Source of the DNA: Pseudomonas sp. R76
GTDB taxonomy: Bacteria > Pseudomonadota > Gammaproteobacteria > Pseudomonadales > Pseudomonadaceae
Direction of reading: 5' to 3'
Length of the DNA stretch: 64,000 nucleotides
Assembly: GCF_009834565.1 (NCBI RefSeq)
Contig: NZ_CP019428.1
Span: forward strand, 6,757,901-6,821,900
Shown here: piece by piece, positions 35,742-46,224 of the stretch
Layout: the number at the start of each line of letters is the position of its first letter
Numbering within the stretch: position 1 is the stretch's first letter
Position numbers and translations under genes: made by a program
Notes under the pieces: generated by a model
Seen by the model: the letters and a program-made list of their open reading frames with translations, nothing else
The model's database searches: none
What the model was told of the DNA's origin: nothing

Positions 35742-37385
35742 ATGAGCGTCACTTCAGGTCAGGAATGGGTGAGAGGGCAATTCCCTCGGCTGGACTGGCT
35801 ACCCGACGAAACACTATTCAGCCTATGCAGTCGACAGCATCTGGTAATGGGTAACCTGGACCCTGCGACTACATCGACTGCCGTGCTGGGCCTATCTGAG
35901 AAATTTATAAAGCATGATATTCCTTGCGGCATAGCAGCTTTAGAACAGAATGGATTTCATTATTGGGGGAACGCTGAATCGATTCTCCTACATCACACAA
36001 TATTCTCAGTATTTATACCGTTCCAGAATAAAACCAAAATTGAAGATGCAATAGTAACTATAAAAGGCGATCGAATTGATTCACTTAAATATCGACTTGG
36101 CTTGGTATCAAGTGGTTTTGGCGCTGAACACCCGTTGAAAGCATGTCCGTATTGTATGCGCGAGGATGTGTACGCCCATGGTATAGCTTACTGGCACCTC
36201 ACACACCAATATCCAGGTGTGTTGATCTGTCCACGCCACCAAGCTTGGCTAATGGTATCCACCAAAAGTAGGCGGTGGTCAGGTAGGTTTGAATGGTCGC
36301 TACCTACCAAGGACTGCTTGATCCAACAGGCCTCCTCACAGAAGCTGTGGTTACGCCCGGCTTTCCTGAACTTGGCAAACAATGTCATCGATCTTGCGGT
36401 CATCGGCAGAGTAATGTCCCTCGAGTCCTGCGCCGTCGCTGCGACCTATCGAACAGCTGTGCTCCAAGGGGGTAGATCTGCATCGCTGCTTGATCGCATA
36501 GAGCCGCTTCGCCGCTTTCATCTGTTTGAATCATTGCCGGAAGATGAGAAAAGCACTGAGTCATTTATGAGCCAGCTTATCCGTCCCCCCCGCAGAAGCA
36601 TTCATCCTTTGAAGCATCTGCTACTGATTGATTGGCTATTTGATGACCTGCGCTCGTTCCTGAAGGCCTACGACGCTGAAGTCGCCAGATTAGTCCAGCG
36701 AGTCGCTAGCACTACATCGCGAAAACCTGATAAGCAAGTCTCGCTTTCAAACGCTGCGGCTCCAACCAAAAACACTCCAAGGCCCAAACGATTAAAAGGC
36801 GAGCTTAAAGAGGTTCTGCTCTCAAAACTGGGCAAGGGCATTCCGAAACAGAAGCTTTGTGAGGAGCTTGAGATCTCGATCTCAACGATCAATAGATTGT
36901 TGCGTGCCAATCCAGTTACCAATGCACTGGCTATTGAAGCTAGGAACAGCCGGGAGCTAGCGGAGCACAGAGCGCAGTGGCGATACCTACACAATTTGCA
37001 TCCTGAACTGGGGGTCCAGGCTTTGAGAAACATCATTCCTTCTATCTATGCCTGGCTTTATAGAAACGACAAAGCATGGTTGATGGCCAAAGAGCAAACC
37101 TTCGTCAAACCGGCCAAAGTGGAAAAACACCCCGTTGACTGGGAGGCCCGAGATTCTCGTCTGCTCAGCATGATACGAATGGCGTACGAGGCGATTACTG
37201 GACGGCAGCGCGGTCCAGTCACTACGACCGAGCTTTACGCCCGGGTTCCCATGCTCTCGTCTTGCTTGGAAAATCGGAACCGATACCCCGCCTCAAGAGC
37301 ATTCTTGTCCACGGTGCTGCATCGCTCCAAGTCGACGGTCCTTCACGACCACGTGCAATGCGGTAAGGCCAGCGGATTTCGGTAG
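35742..37385 (+). CDS. tnsD: TnsD/TniQ-family target selector 1 (probably glmS-directed)
   Basis: A 547-residue protein that should recognise the attachment site and recruit TnsC. The N-terminal TniQ domain opens with FPRLDWLPDETLFSLCSR. A zinc-finger-like cluster follows, CPYCMRED, then HLTHQYPGVLICPRH. The C-terminal half has a helix-turn-helix (KQKLCEELEISISTINRLL) and a long tail, as in TnsD of Tn7 (508 residues). The start at 35742 is chosen for the CGGAGG ribosome site 6 bases before it; an in-frame ATG at 35679 lacks one. By size and domain layout this is the better candidate for the glmS-specific selector. Confidence 0.85.
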   Translation: MSVTSGQEWVRGQFPRLDWLPDETLFSLCSRQHLVMGNLDPATTSTAVLGLSEKFIKHDIPCGIAALEQNGFHYWGNAESILLHHTIFSVFIPFQNKTKIEDAIVTIKGDRIDSLKYRLGLVSSGFGAEHPLKACPYCMREDVYAHGIAYWHLTHQYPGVLICPRHQAWLMVSTKSRRWSGRFEWSLPTKDCLIQQASSQKLWLRPAFLNLANNVIDLAVIGRVMSLESCAVAATYRTAVLQGGRSASLLDRIEPLRRFHLFESLPEDEKSTESFMSQLIRPPRRSIHPLKHLLLIDWLFDDLRSFLKAYDAEVARLVQRVASTTSRKPDKQVSLSNAAAPTKNTPRPKRLKGELKEVLLSKLGKGIPKQKLCEELEISISTINRLLRANPVTNALAIEARNSRELAEHRAQWRYLHNLHPELGVQALRNIIPSIYAWLYRNDKAWLMAKEQTFVKPAKVEKHPVDWEARDSRLLSMIRMAYEAITGRQRGPVTTTELYARVPMLSSCLENRNRYPASRAFLSTVLHRSKSTVLHDHVQCGKASGFR

Positions 37386-37423
37386 CCCCTCACGCTAGCT
37401 GAAGAAAAACGAGGTGTAAGGAC

Positions 37424-37690
37424 ATGAGTAAGATTTCGATCCTAGGATTGGCCCTTTCGCGCCCGCCAGCATGCTGGAGCTCAACATACCGTGGCTACGA
37501 GCTCAGGCGGGTACAAGTCTTGATGCAGGCAAGTCACACTTTAGGAAACCGTAAAAGCGCCGATAGGTGGCTCGGTTCACCAGTACTTGCACTCAACCGA
37601 CGCAGCCCTTGCGAGATGCTGACCAAACCTAGCGGCTATCCCGAGGTTCGAGACGTATTGCTCAGAATTGAATACGGCATTTATATGTGA
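37424..37690 (+). CDS. Orphan Xre/MbcA/ParS-type antitoxin
   Basis: An 88-residue protein whose last ~50 residues match the toxin-binding domain of Xre/MbcA/ParS antitoxins: HTLGNRKSADRWLGSPVLAL, then a P.EML...GY.EVRD-like segment and the ending RIEYGIYM. The usual N-terminal HTH (~70 residues) is replaced by a short unrelated stretch. No RES toxin gene is adjacent. It starts 38 bases after the TnsD-like gene, on the same strand, so it is probably co-transcribed with it. It might be an immunity or stability factor, or a captured fragment. The 37691-37849 gap is empty. Confidence 0.65.
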   Translation: MSKISILGLALSRPPACWSSTYRGYELRRVQVLMQASHTLGNRKSADRWLGSPVLALNRRSPCEMLTKPSGYPEVRDVLLRIEYGIYM

Positions 37691-37849
37691 CCTGTTCTGT
37701 CTCCCTGGCGGCGCAGTGAGCGAGAGGAAACAGCGGTATTCACCGCCAAGGATTGACCAGTTGATCTTATAGTGTGAAGGGGATATCGAAACTCATGGCA
37801 ATAACTTCATTAGAGGTTAGTCCTCCTAGCGTACATTTAGAGAGGAAAA

Positions 37850-38956
37850 CTATTTCCGCCTGTAAACACCCGGCGGCGCATTATTTACTCGTTCGGGTTT
37901 AGGTTGAGGGCCTTTTCTTTTTGGCCGTTCAAAACTACAGCATGGATAATAAACTGGCCGCCAATCCCACATTCGCAATAAGTCCTTAGCAGGGAACGGA
38001 CAACACCAAACACCAACACCTTGGTCGTAGTCTTCTTCAACGAAATGTGTTGATTCTTGATGCCCTGAAATATACGTGGACCACAATGACTCAATCGGGC
38101 GGATTTCGTCTCCATATGCTTTCACATCACTGACAAAGTCCGCAAACTTTCCATAGGCTTCGACTATAGCCTGGATAATAAAATCAGTGGATTCTCCGTG
38201 TGGAAGCCTGTTTACAGACCTCGACGTCTTAACAGTTTCCAGCCGCCATTTAATTATTTCTCCCAACTGCATGTTGGATCCAGAGTTCAAAACTCTACGC
38301 TTTAGGTTATCGTTTTTATGGACTTTTTCATCCAAGACCGCGAGAACTGACTCCTCTGAGAGGTGATGGGTGAATGACAGAATATCCGTAAAAATCTGAG
38401 CTTTCTTTAGCTCATATGGATCTGTGTTCAGCGTCACAGGGCAGTCTTTAAGATACCGACCCTCGCAGCTGGTCCACATCACTCCCAAATTATGACCTCC
38501 ATGGCAAAACTGCCTGTCACAGAAGGGGCAGCGCTTAACAAGCTCTACATTGTGTTCAGCACAGACTTTCAGCTCACAACAGTGAGCACGTCGCCAGAAG
38601 GAAAATCCTAAGCGTTCAATATCTTCGGCAACACAAACAGGACAAAACCCTGATGGGGTTCTATTTGAGTCGTAGCACCTCGATTGACCTATGTATTCGT
38701 CCCTAGAGTAGGAGATATCTTGAACATTCTTGAAAACCTTCTTTAACGGATAGTTAGTATGCCTATGAAGCATCTTGTTCAAGCCATAGCAGCCAATCCA
38801 TCCCTGCATTTCGGCGATTAACAAAATATCCGCTCGTAATACGCAGTTTTTGGGAAACCTCTGAAAAATTTCTTCGGAAGAGTGTTTTCCTTTAATAAAA
38901 AGAGTTCTTTCCACAAAGGAACGCACAGTTTCCTCAGGCTGAATAGCTAAGATCAT
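37850..38956 (-). CDS. tniQ: TniQ-family target selector 2
   Basis: A 368-residue TniQ-domain protein next to the right transposon end. The N-terminus MILAIQPEETVRSFVERT is the typical TniQ opening, which is why ATG 38956 is preferred to the longer frame up to 39025. Two zinc-binding clusters follow: CPVCVAED and CCELKVCAEH, then CPFCDRQFCHGG. The mid-part is helical and a late CCPFP...YPCCSFERPKRKG tail is basic. It is unlike the larger TnsD-like protein in length and C-terminus, so it likely directs insertion to another class of site. It reads toward the TnsD-like gene. Confidence 0.85.
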   Translation of the reverse strand: MILAIQPEETVRSFVERTLFIKGKHSSEEIFQRFPKNCVLRADILLIAEMQGWIGCYGLNKMLHRHTNYPLKKVFKNVQDISYSRDEYIGQSRCYDSNRTPSGFCPVCVAEDIERLGFSFWRRAHCCELKVCAEHNVELVKRCPFCDRQFCHGGHNLGVMWTSCEGRYLKDCPVTLNTDPYELKKAQIFTDILSFTHHLSEESVLAVLDEKVHKNDNLKRRVLNSGSNMQLGEIIKWRLETVKTSRSVNRLPHGESTDFIIQAIVEAYGKFADFVSDVKAYGDEIRPIESLWSTYISGHQESTHFVEEDYDQGVGVWCCPFPAKDLLRMWDWRPVYYPCCSFERPKRKGPQPKPERVNNAPPGVYRRK

Positions 38957-39048
38957 TTTTTCGATAAAACCTAGAGCTGCGTCGAGAGCAATGAGGCACG
39001 GAGGAAAACGTCGCTGGCTGCTCAACCGGGGGGGCAGGAAGGCGCCAG

Positions 39049-39098
39049 CGACAGACTTTATTTATTTCCGACAGACTTTATTTCGTAGCTTCAAGACA
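39049..39098 (-). repeat. Right transposon end with two TnsB-type sites
   Basis: Inverted copies of the end repeat (CGACAGACTTTATT) lie at 39049-39062 and 39069-39082, 20 bases apart, close-packed as in the right end of Tn7. The proposed terminus is ACA at 39096-39098, giving a TGTCTTGAAG start on the other strand. Tn7 right ends have about four sites; only two perfect ones are seen here. Confidence 0.85.
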
Positions 39099-39146
39099 GT
39101 ATACGCCTGCGCAGTACTACTCCACCGTCACCGACTTCGCCAGGTT
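39099..39146 (-). other. attTn7 site at the glmS 3' end
   Basis: This is the last codons of glmS plus the 18 bases after its stop, up to the transposon end. TnsD of Tn7 binds the conserved glmS end and inserts downstream. The presumed duplicated bases are GTATA at 39099-39103; the partner copy at the left end could not be found because of the IS3 remnant there. Confidence 0.7.
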
Positions 39147-40949
39147 GCGCGGCTGGTCCACGTCCGTCCCTTTCAGCACGGCGACGTAGTACGACAGCAG
39201 TTGCAACGGGATGGTGTAGAGGATCGGCGACAGGGTGTCGTGGATGTGCGGCATGTTGATGACGTGGGTGCCTTCGCCATTGGTCATGCCGGCTTTTTCG
39301 TCGGCGAATACGATCAGTTGGCCGCCACGGGCGCGGACTTCCTGCAGGTTGGATTTGAGCTTTTCCAGCAGTTCGTTGTTCGGCGCGACGGTGACCACTG
39401 GCATGTCGTCATCCACCAGGGCCAGTGGGCCGTGTTTCAGCTCACCGGCTGGGTAAGCTTCGGCGTGGATGTACGAGATTTCCTTGAGTTTGAGCGAGCC
39501 TTCCATCGCCACCGGGTATTGCGCGCCGCGGCCGAGGAACAGGGTGTGGTTTTTGTCGGCGAACAGTTCGGCGACTTTTTCCACGGTGCTGTCCATGGCC
39601 AGGGCTTCACCGAGGCGGGTTGGCAGGCGGCGCAGTTCTTCTACCAGCGTGGCTTCGACGCCTTCGGCGAGGGTGCCGCGCACTTGGCCCAGGGACAGGG
39701 TCAGCAGCAACAGGCCGACCAGCTGGGTGGTGAAGGCTTTGGTGGAGGCCACGCCAATTTCACGACCGGCCTGGGTCAGCAGGGTCAGGTCGGATTCGCG
39801 CACCAGCGAGCTGATGCTGACGTTGCAGATGGCCAGGCTGGCGAGGAAGCCCAGCTCTTTGGCGTTGCGCAGCGCAGCCAGGGTGTCGGCGGTTTCGCCG
39901 GACTGGGAGATGGTCACGAACAGGGTGTCGGGTTGCACCACCACCTTGCGGTAGCGGAATTCGCTGGCGACTTCGACCTGGCACGGGATGCCGGCCAGTT
40001 CTTCCAGCCAATAACGGGCAACCATGCCGGCGTGGTAGCTGGTGCCGCAGGCGACGATTTGCACGTTGCGTACTTTGGCGAACAGCTCGGCGGCTTGTGG
40101 GCCGAAGGCGTTAACCAGCACTTGGCTCTGGCTGAGGCGGCCTTCCAGAGTGCGTTGCACCACGGATGGCTGCTCGTGGATTTCCTTGAGCATGAAGTGG
40201 CGGAATTCGCCTTTGTCGGCGGCTTCGGCGCCGTCGCGGTATTGCACGGCTTCGCGTTCCACGGAATTGCCGTTAACGTCCCAGATCGCCACGCTTTCAC
40301 GACGGATGTCGGCGATATCGCCTTCTTCCAGGTACATGAAGCGGTCGGTGACCTGGCGCAGCGCCAGTTGGTCGGAGGCGAGGAAGTTTTCGCCCAGGCC
40401 CAGGCCGATCACCAGTGGGCTGCCACTGCGTGCGGCAACCACGCGGTCTGGCTGGCTGGCGCTGACCACGGCCAGGCCGTAGGCGCCGTGCAGTTCTTTA
40501 ACGGTGGCCTTGAGGGCGACGGTCAGGTCGCCGAGGTCCTTGAGCTTGTGGTTCAGCAGGTGGGCGATGACTTCGGTGTCGGTGTCCGAGGTGAACACGT
40601 AGCCCAGGCCTTTGAGCTGCTCGCGCAGCACTTCATGGTTTTCGATGATGCCGTTGTGCACCACTGCCAAGTCACCGGAGAAGTGTGGGTGCGCGTTGCG
40701 TTCGCATGGCGCACCGTGGGTGGCCCAACGGGTGTGGGCGATGCCGAGGCGACCGACCAGCGGCTCGCCGAGCAATGCTTGCTCCAGTTCGCTGACCTTG
40801 CCCGGGCGGCGCATGCGCTCCAGCTTGCCGGCGTTGGTGAAGACCGCCACACCGGCGCTGTCGTAGCCACGGTATTCCAGGCGCTTGAGGCCTTCAAGCA
40901 GGATGGCGGTGACGTTGCGTTCAGCGACTGCGCCTACAATTCCACACAT
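39117..40949 (-). CDS. glmS: Glucosamine-fructose-6-phosphate aminotransferase
   Basis: A 610-residue enzyme that makes glucosamine-6-phosphate from fructose-6-phosphate and glutamine, the first step to UDP-GlcNAc. The nucleophile Cys follows the initiator Met in [11 protein letters not shown]. The glutaminase domain covers residues ~2-240, and two SIS sugar-isomerase domains follow ([25 protein letters not shown]). The ending KSVTVE is strongly conserved and is part of the Tn7 recognition site. It lies 10 bases after glmR. The gene is intact despite the nearby insertion. Confidence 0.97.
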   Translation of the reverse strand: MCGIVGAVAERNVTAILLEGLKRLEYRGYDSAGVAVFTNAGKLERMRRPGKVSELEQALLGEPLVGRLGIAHTRWATHGAPCERNAHPHFSGDLAVVHNGIIENHEVLREQLKGLGYVFTSDTDTEVIAHLLNHKLKDLGDLTVALKATVKELHGAYGLAVVSASQPDRVVAARSGSPLVIGLGLGENFLASDQLALRQVTDRFMYLEEGDIADIRRESVAIWDVNGNSVEREAVQYRDGAEAADKGEFRHFMLKEIHEQPSVVQRTLEGRLSQSQVLVNAFGPQAAELFAKVRNVQIVACGTSYHAGMVARYWLEELAGIPCQVEVASEFRYRKVVVQPDTLFVTISQSGETADTLAALRNAKELGFLASLAICNVSISSLVRESDLTLLTQAGREIGVASTKAFTTQLVGLLLLTLSLGQVRGTLAEGVEATLVEELRRLPTRLGEALAMDSTVEKVAELFADKNHTLFLGRGAQYPVAMEGSLKLKEISYIHAEAYPAGELKHGPLALVDDDMPVVTVAPNNELLEKLKSNLQEVRARGGQLIVFADEKAGMTNGEGTHVINMPHIHDTLSPILYTIPLQLLSYYVAVLKGTDVDQPRNLAKSVTVE

Positions 40950-40959
40950 GGTTTTTCTC

Positions 40960-41727
40960 CTAGATGATTGCCGCGCATATCAGCGTAATGCCGCGGGCTT
41001 GGATCTGGTCGCGGGCCTCAAGCGGCAGGCGATCATCGGTAATAAGGGTATGGACGCTGCTCCAAGGCAGTTCCAGGTTGGGAATCTTGCGGCCGATCTT
41101 GTCGGATTCGACCATCACCACCACTTCACGGGCGACCTCGGCCATCACGCGGCTCAGGCCCAGCAGTTCGTTGAAGGTGGTGGTGCCGCGCTGCAGATCG
41201 ATGCCGTCGGCGCCGATGAACAGCTGATCAAAGTCGTAGGAACGCAGCACTTGCTCGGCGACCTGGCCCTGGAATGAATCCGAATGCGGGTCCCAGGTGC
41301 CGCCGGTCATGAGCAGCACCGGTTCGTGTTCCAGCTCGCTCAAGGCGCTGGCCACGTGCAAGGAGTTGGTCATCACCACCAGGCCGGGCTGATGGCCCAG
41401 CTCGGGGATCATGGCGGCGGTAGTGCTGCCGCTGTCGATGATGATGCGCGCGTGTTCACGCAGGCGCATCACGGCCGCACGCGCGATGGCACGCTTGTAG
41501 GCCGAGATGGGTTGCGCGGCGTCGCCCACCAGCTCTTGGGGCATGGTGATGGCGCCACCGTAGCGGCGCAGCAGCAGGCCATTGCTTTCCAGCGCGGCCA
41601 AGTCCTTGCGGATGGTCACTTCCGAAGTTTCGAAACGCTTGGCCAACTCGTCCACGCTGACTTCGCCCTGTTCATTGAGCAAGGTCAGGATGTTGTGGCG
41701 TCGTTGGGGTGTATTTCGTTTCGACAT
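40960..41727 (-). CDS. glmR: DeoR-family regulator upstream of glmS
   Basis: A 255-residue DeoR-type repressor. The N-terminal helix-turn-helix reads [35 protein letters not shown]. The sensor domain has the sugar-phosphate isomerase-like fold with [10 protein letters not shown] and the late [11 protein letters not shown]. The start is set at ATG 41727, directly before [10 protein letters not shown]; an upstream ATG at 41766 is less typical. It is co-transcribed with glmS and probably tunes amino-sugar synthesis; that role is inferred from position and family. Confidence 0.9.
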   Translation of the reverse strand: MSKRNTPQRRHNILTLLNEQGEVSVDELAKRFETSEVTIRKDLAALESNGLLLRRYGGAITMPQELVGDAAQPISAYKRAIARAAVMRLREHARIIIDSGSTTAAMIPELGHQPGLVVMTNSLHVASALSELEHEPVLLMTGGTWDPHSDSFQGQVAEQVLRSYDFDQLFIGADGIDLQRGTTTFNELLGLSRVMAEVAREVVVMVESDKIGRKIPNLELPWSSVHTLITDDRLPLEARDQIQARGITLICAAII

Positions 41728-41833
41728 GGTGATGGTAAGTTTCGTTTCGAAAGATAACGAAGGCAATCAAAACCTATTGGGGGAAGATCGTCAAGCGCGG
41801 CACGCGATATTTTTAAAGTCGCCACAAATCAAA

Positions 41834-41923
41834 TGTGGGAGCTGGCTTGCCTGCGATAGCGGATTGTCAGGCGACATTCAGGGTAAATGCCAGACCGCTA
41901 TCGCAGGCAAGCCAGCTCCCACA
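41834..41923. repeat. Inverted REP pair (REPIN)
   Basis: A perfect 29-base inverted repeat: TGTGGGAGCTGGCTTGCCTG at the start of the left arm (41834-41862), its complement at 41895-41923, and a 32-base loop. This is the typical REP doublet of the P. fluorescens group, sited in the gap between glmU and glmR. Confidence 0.92.
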
Positions 41924-41957
41924 GGAGATAGCATTAGCCAGTTGGGTTGTGGATAAC

Positions 41958-43325
41958 TCAGGTCTTCTTGATTTTGACCGGGCGTTTCCAACCGTCGATG
42001 TTGCGTTGGCGGGCGCGGGCTACGCCGAGCTGCAAGTTATCCACATCCTGATTGATAGTCGAACCCGCGGCGGTGGTGGCGCCATCGCCTACTTTTACCG
42101 GGGCAACCAATGAATTGTTGGAGCCGATAAACACGTCTTCGCCCAACACAGTCTGGTGCTTGTTCGCGCCATCGTAGTTGCAGGTAATAGTGCCGGCACC
42201 GATGTTGGTGCGCGCGCCAATGACTGCATCGCCCAGGTAAGTCAGGTGACCGGCTTTTGCGCCCTCACCCATTTGCGCGTTTTTCAGCTCGACGAAGTTA
42301 CCCACATGGGCCCTGGCGCCGAGCACACTGCCCGGACGCAACCGCGCAAACGGGCCGGCATCGCTGCCCTCGCCCATCACCGCGCCGTCGATATGGCTGT
42401 TGGCTTTCACCACCACGCCTTTGCGCAGGGTGCTGTCCTTGATTACGCAGTTGGGGCCAATCACCACGTCGTCTTCAATGATCACGCGGCCTTCGAGGAT
42501 CACGTTGATGTCGATCAGCACGTCACGGCCCACGGTGACTTCACCGCGCACATCGAAGCGGGCCGGGTCACGCAGGGTCACACCTTGGGCCATCAGGCGG
42601 CGGCCTTCGCGCAGTTGGTAGTGGCGTTCAAGCTCGGCGAGTTGCTTGCGGTCGTTGGCGCCCTGCACTTCCATCGGGTCGTGGGGCTGCTCGGTGGCGA
42701 CCAGCAGGCCATCGCTCACCGCCATCTCGATCACGTCGGTGAGGTAGTACTCGCCCTGGGCGTTGTTGTTGGACAGGCGGCTCATCCAGTCGGCGAGCTT
42801 GTTGGCCGGCACCGCGAGAATCCCGGTGTTGCCTTCAGTGATTGCACGCTGGGCTTCGCTGGCGTCTTTGTGCTCGACGATAGCCGCCACCTTGCCATCG
42901 GCATTGCGCACGATGCGGCCATAGCCGGTGGGGTCATCCAGCTCAACGGTGAGCAGGCCCATCTGGCCGGGCACTACGTGCTTGAGCAGGCGCTGCAGGG
43001 TTTCCACTTCGATCAGCGGCACGTCGCCGTAGAGGATCAGCACGGTGTCGGCGCTGATGAACGGCACGGCTTGCGCGGTGGCATGGCCGGTGCCGAGCTG
43101 TTTGTCCTGCAAAACGAAATTCAGGTCATCTGCCGCCAGGCGTTCACGTACCACATCGGCGCCATGGCCGATGACCACGTGAATACGCTGTGGGTCGAGT
43201 TGCCGGGCGCTGTGGATAACATGGCCGAGCATGGAGTTGCCCGCGACCGGGTGCAGCACCTTGGGCAGGGCCGAACGCATGCGGGTGCCCTGGCCTGCGG
43301 CGAGAATGACGATTTCAAGAGACAT
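41958..43325 (-). CDS. glmU: Bifunctional GlmU (UDP-GlcNAc pyrophosphorylase / GlcN-1-P acetyltransferase)
   Basis: A 455-residue enzyme that acetylates glucosamine-1-phosphate and joins it to UTP. The N-terminal nucleotidyltransferase has [20 protein letters not shown] and the metal-binding DVPL region. The C-terminal left-handed beta helix has the repeated hexapeptides and the late [13 protein letters not shown]. Length and motifs fit the family. It sits between the ATP synthase operon and glmR-glmS, as in other pseudomonads. Confidence 0.97.
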   Translation of the reverse strand: MSLEIVILAAGQGTRMRSALPKVLHPVAGNSMLGHVIHSARQLDPQRIHVVIGHGADVVRERLAADDLNFVLQDKQLGTGHATAQAVPFISADTVLILYGDVPLIEVETLQRLLKHVVPGQMGLLTVELDDPTGYGRIVRNADGKVAAIVEHKDASEAQRAITEGNTGILAVPANKLADWMSRLSNNNAQGEYYLTDVIEMAVSDGLLVATEQPHDPMEVQGANDRKQLAELERHYQLREGRRLMAQGVTLRDPARFDVRGEVTVGRDVLIDINVILEGRVIIEDDVVIGPNCVIKDSTLRKGVVVKANSHIDGAVMGEGSDAGPFARLRPGSVLGARAHVGNFVELKNAQMGEGAKAGHLTYLGDAVIGARTNIGAGTITCNYDGANKHQTVLGEDVFIGSNNSLVAPVKVGDGATTAAGSTINQDVDNLQLGVARARQRNIDGWKRPVKIKKT

Positions 43326-43385
43326 GAATGGCTACCAATCCTGGGCGGTCCGGCTTTAGACCAGAGAAGTGTTTTGCAAAAAAAG

Positions 43386-43413
43386 AAAAAGGGTAGCCGA
43401 GGCTACCCTTTTT
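43386..43413. terminator. Terminator after atpC
   Basis: An 11-bp stem, AAGGGTAGCC-GAG-GGCTACCCTT with A and T flanks, sits between atpC and glmU. On the minus strand the stem is followed by T-rich sequence (TTTTTCTTTTT), so it ends the ATP synthase transcript. Confidence 0.88.
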
Positions 43414-43448
43414 AATCAATCGCGCTTGAAGCATGGCGGCGTGGCCGC

Positions 43449-43865
43449 TTACTTCTTGCGCAACTGCTGGAGCGTGCGCAGCTGAGCTGCAGCCTCGGCC
43501 AGACGTACAGCAGCAGCGCTGTAGTCGAAGTCCGCGCCCTTTTCGTTCAGGGCCTTCTCGGCAGCCTTGACGGCTTCCTGAGCGGAGGCTTCATCCAAGT
43601 CGCCAGCACGTTGCACGGTGTCGGCAAGTACCTTGACCATGTTCGGCTGAACCTCGAGGAAACCACCAGAGATGTAAAACACCTCTTTGTCCCCGCCTTG
43701 CTTGGTCAGAGTGATCGGACCTGGCTTCAAGCTGGTGATCAACGGCGCGTGGCCCATGGCAATACCCAGGTCACCGAGTTCGCCGTGTGCAATCACCATT
43801 TCTACCAGACCGGAGAAGATTTCCCCTTCCGCGCTGACGATATCGCAATGGACTGTCATAGCCAT
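43449..43865 (-). CDS. atpC: ATP synthase epsilon subunit
   Basis: A 138-residue subunit of the F1 central stalk that inhibits ATP hydrolysis. The N-terminal beta-sandwich ([30 protein letters not shown]) and the C-terminal helical hairpin ending [11 protein letters not shown] are both present. It is the last gene of the operon, 44 bases after atpD. Confidence 0.96.
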   Translation of the reverse strand: MAMTVHCDIVSAEGEIFSGLVEMVIAHGELGDLGIAMGHAPLITSLKPGPITLTKQGGDKEVFYISGGFLEVQPNMVKVLADTVQRAGDLDEASAQEAVKAAEKALNEKGADFDYSAAAVRLAEAAAQLRTLQQLRKK

Positions 43866-43909
43866 CTGATTGCCTCAACCTGATGAGCGCCCGTTGCCGG
43901 GCGCCGGGA

Positions 43910-45313
<1,404 letters not shown>

Positions 45314-46174
45314 TTAAACCGCGGCAGCGCCGCCGACGATTTCCGAGATCTCTTGGGTGATCGCAGCCTGACGCGCCTTGTTGTAGATCAGCTGCAAATC
45401 GCTGATCAGATCACCGGCGTTATCGGTAGCGTTTTTCATCGCGATCATCCGCGCCGCTTGTTCAGCTGCGTTGTTCTCGACCACCGCCTGGTAAACCTGC
45501 GACTCCACGTAGCGCACCATCAAGCCGTCAAGCAGCTCTTTGGCGTCTGGTTCGTAGAGGTAGTCCCAGTGGTGCTTGAGTTCCTGATCCGGAGTCGCCA
45601 CCAGTGGAATCAATTGCTCCACGGTCGGCTGCTGGGTCATGGTGTTGATGAACTTGTTGGATACCACGGAGAGGCGGTCAATCCGGCCTTCCAGGTACGC
45701 ATCCAGCATCACCTTCACACTGCCGATCAAATCATTGATCGACGGCTCTTCACCCAGGTGGCTGATAGCTGCAACGACGTTACCGCCGAAGTTACGGAAA
45801 AAGGCCGCACCCTTGCTACCAACAACACACAGATCGATCTCGACGCCCTTTTCGCGGTTTACCGCCATGTCCTTGACCAGGGCCTTGAACAGGTTGGTAT
45901 TCAAACCACCGCACAAACCACGGTCACTGCTCACTACCACATAACCCACACGCTTAACGTCGCGGTCGATCATGAACGGGTGGCGGTATTCCGGGTTGGC
46001 GTTGGCCAGATGCCCAATTACCTGGCGGATACGCTCCGCATAAGGACGGCTAGCAGCCATGCGCATTTGTGCCTTGCGCATTTTGCTGACCGCCACTTTT
46101 TCCATGGCGCTGGTAATTTTTTGCGTGCTTTTGATGCTCGCAATCTTACTGCGAATCTCTTTTGCGCCTGCCAT
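45314..46174 (-). CDS. atpG: ATP synthase gamma subunit
   Basis: The 286-residue central rotor shaft. It shows the N-terminal helix [30 protein letters not shown] and the conserved C-terminal helix [16 protein letters not shown], then [16 protein letters not shown]. Its length is standard. Confidence 0.97.
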   Translation of the reverse strand: MAGAKEIRSKIASIKSTQKITSAMEKVAVSKMRKAQMRMAASRPYAERIRQVIGHLANANPEYRHPFMIDRDVKRVGYVVVSSDRGLCGGLNTNLFKALVKDMAVNREKGVEIDLCVVGSKGAAFFRNFGGNVVAAISHLGEEPSINDLIGSVKVMLDAYLEGRIDRLSVVSNKFINTMTQQPTVEQLIPLVATPDQELKHHWDYLYEPDAKELLDGLMVRYVESQVYQAVVENNAAEQAARMIAMKNATDNAGDLISDLQLIYNKARQAAITQEISEIVGGAAAV

Positions 46175-46224
46175 GTAACACCTATCAGGTTAGCAAGCGG
46201 GAGCCTTGCGGCTCCCGCTGCGGC

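Larger units (their letters stand above)
9531..39098. mobile_element. Tn7-like transposon inserted downstream of glmS
   Basis: The element is bounded by copies of the 14-mer AATAAAGTCTGTCG, direct at the left (9547, 9606, 9659) and inverted at the right (39049, 39069). This matches the Tn7 design of spaced left sites and dense right sites. The right end is placed at ACA 39096-39098, 18 bases from the glmS stop codon, close to where Tn7 inserts. The left limit is less sure because an IS3 remnant abuts it: aligning the left end with the right puts it near 9531. A TGT at 8387, outside the IS, is an alternative original terminus. No 5-base target duplication could be confirmed. The element carries tnsABC and two tniQ-type genes at the right and about 21 kb of cargo. 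Confidence 0.88.

Noticed and set aside
9531..39098. Possible CRISPR-associated transposon
   Set aside because: No Cas gene and no array of regular repeats was seen; the two TniQ-type proteins do not by themselves show RNA guidance.
8382..39103. Five-base target duplication flanking the Tn7-like element
   Set aside because: GTATA follows the right end, but left of the IS3 remnant the bases are CTGTA before TGT; they do not match, so no duplication is claimed.
38991..40967. Long plus-strand open frame opposite glmS (658 codons)
   Set aside because: It is the mirror of a GC-rich real gene; glmS on the minus strand has all family motifs and this frame has none.
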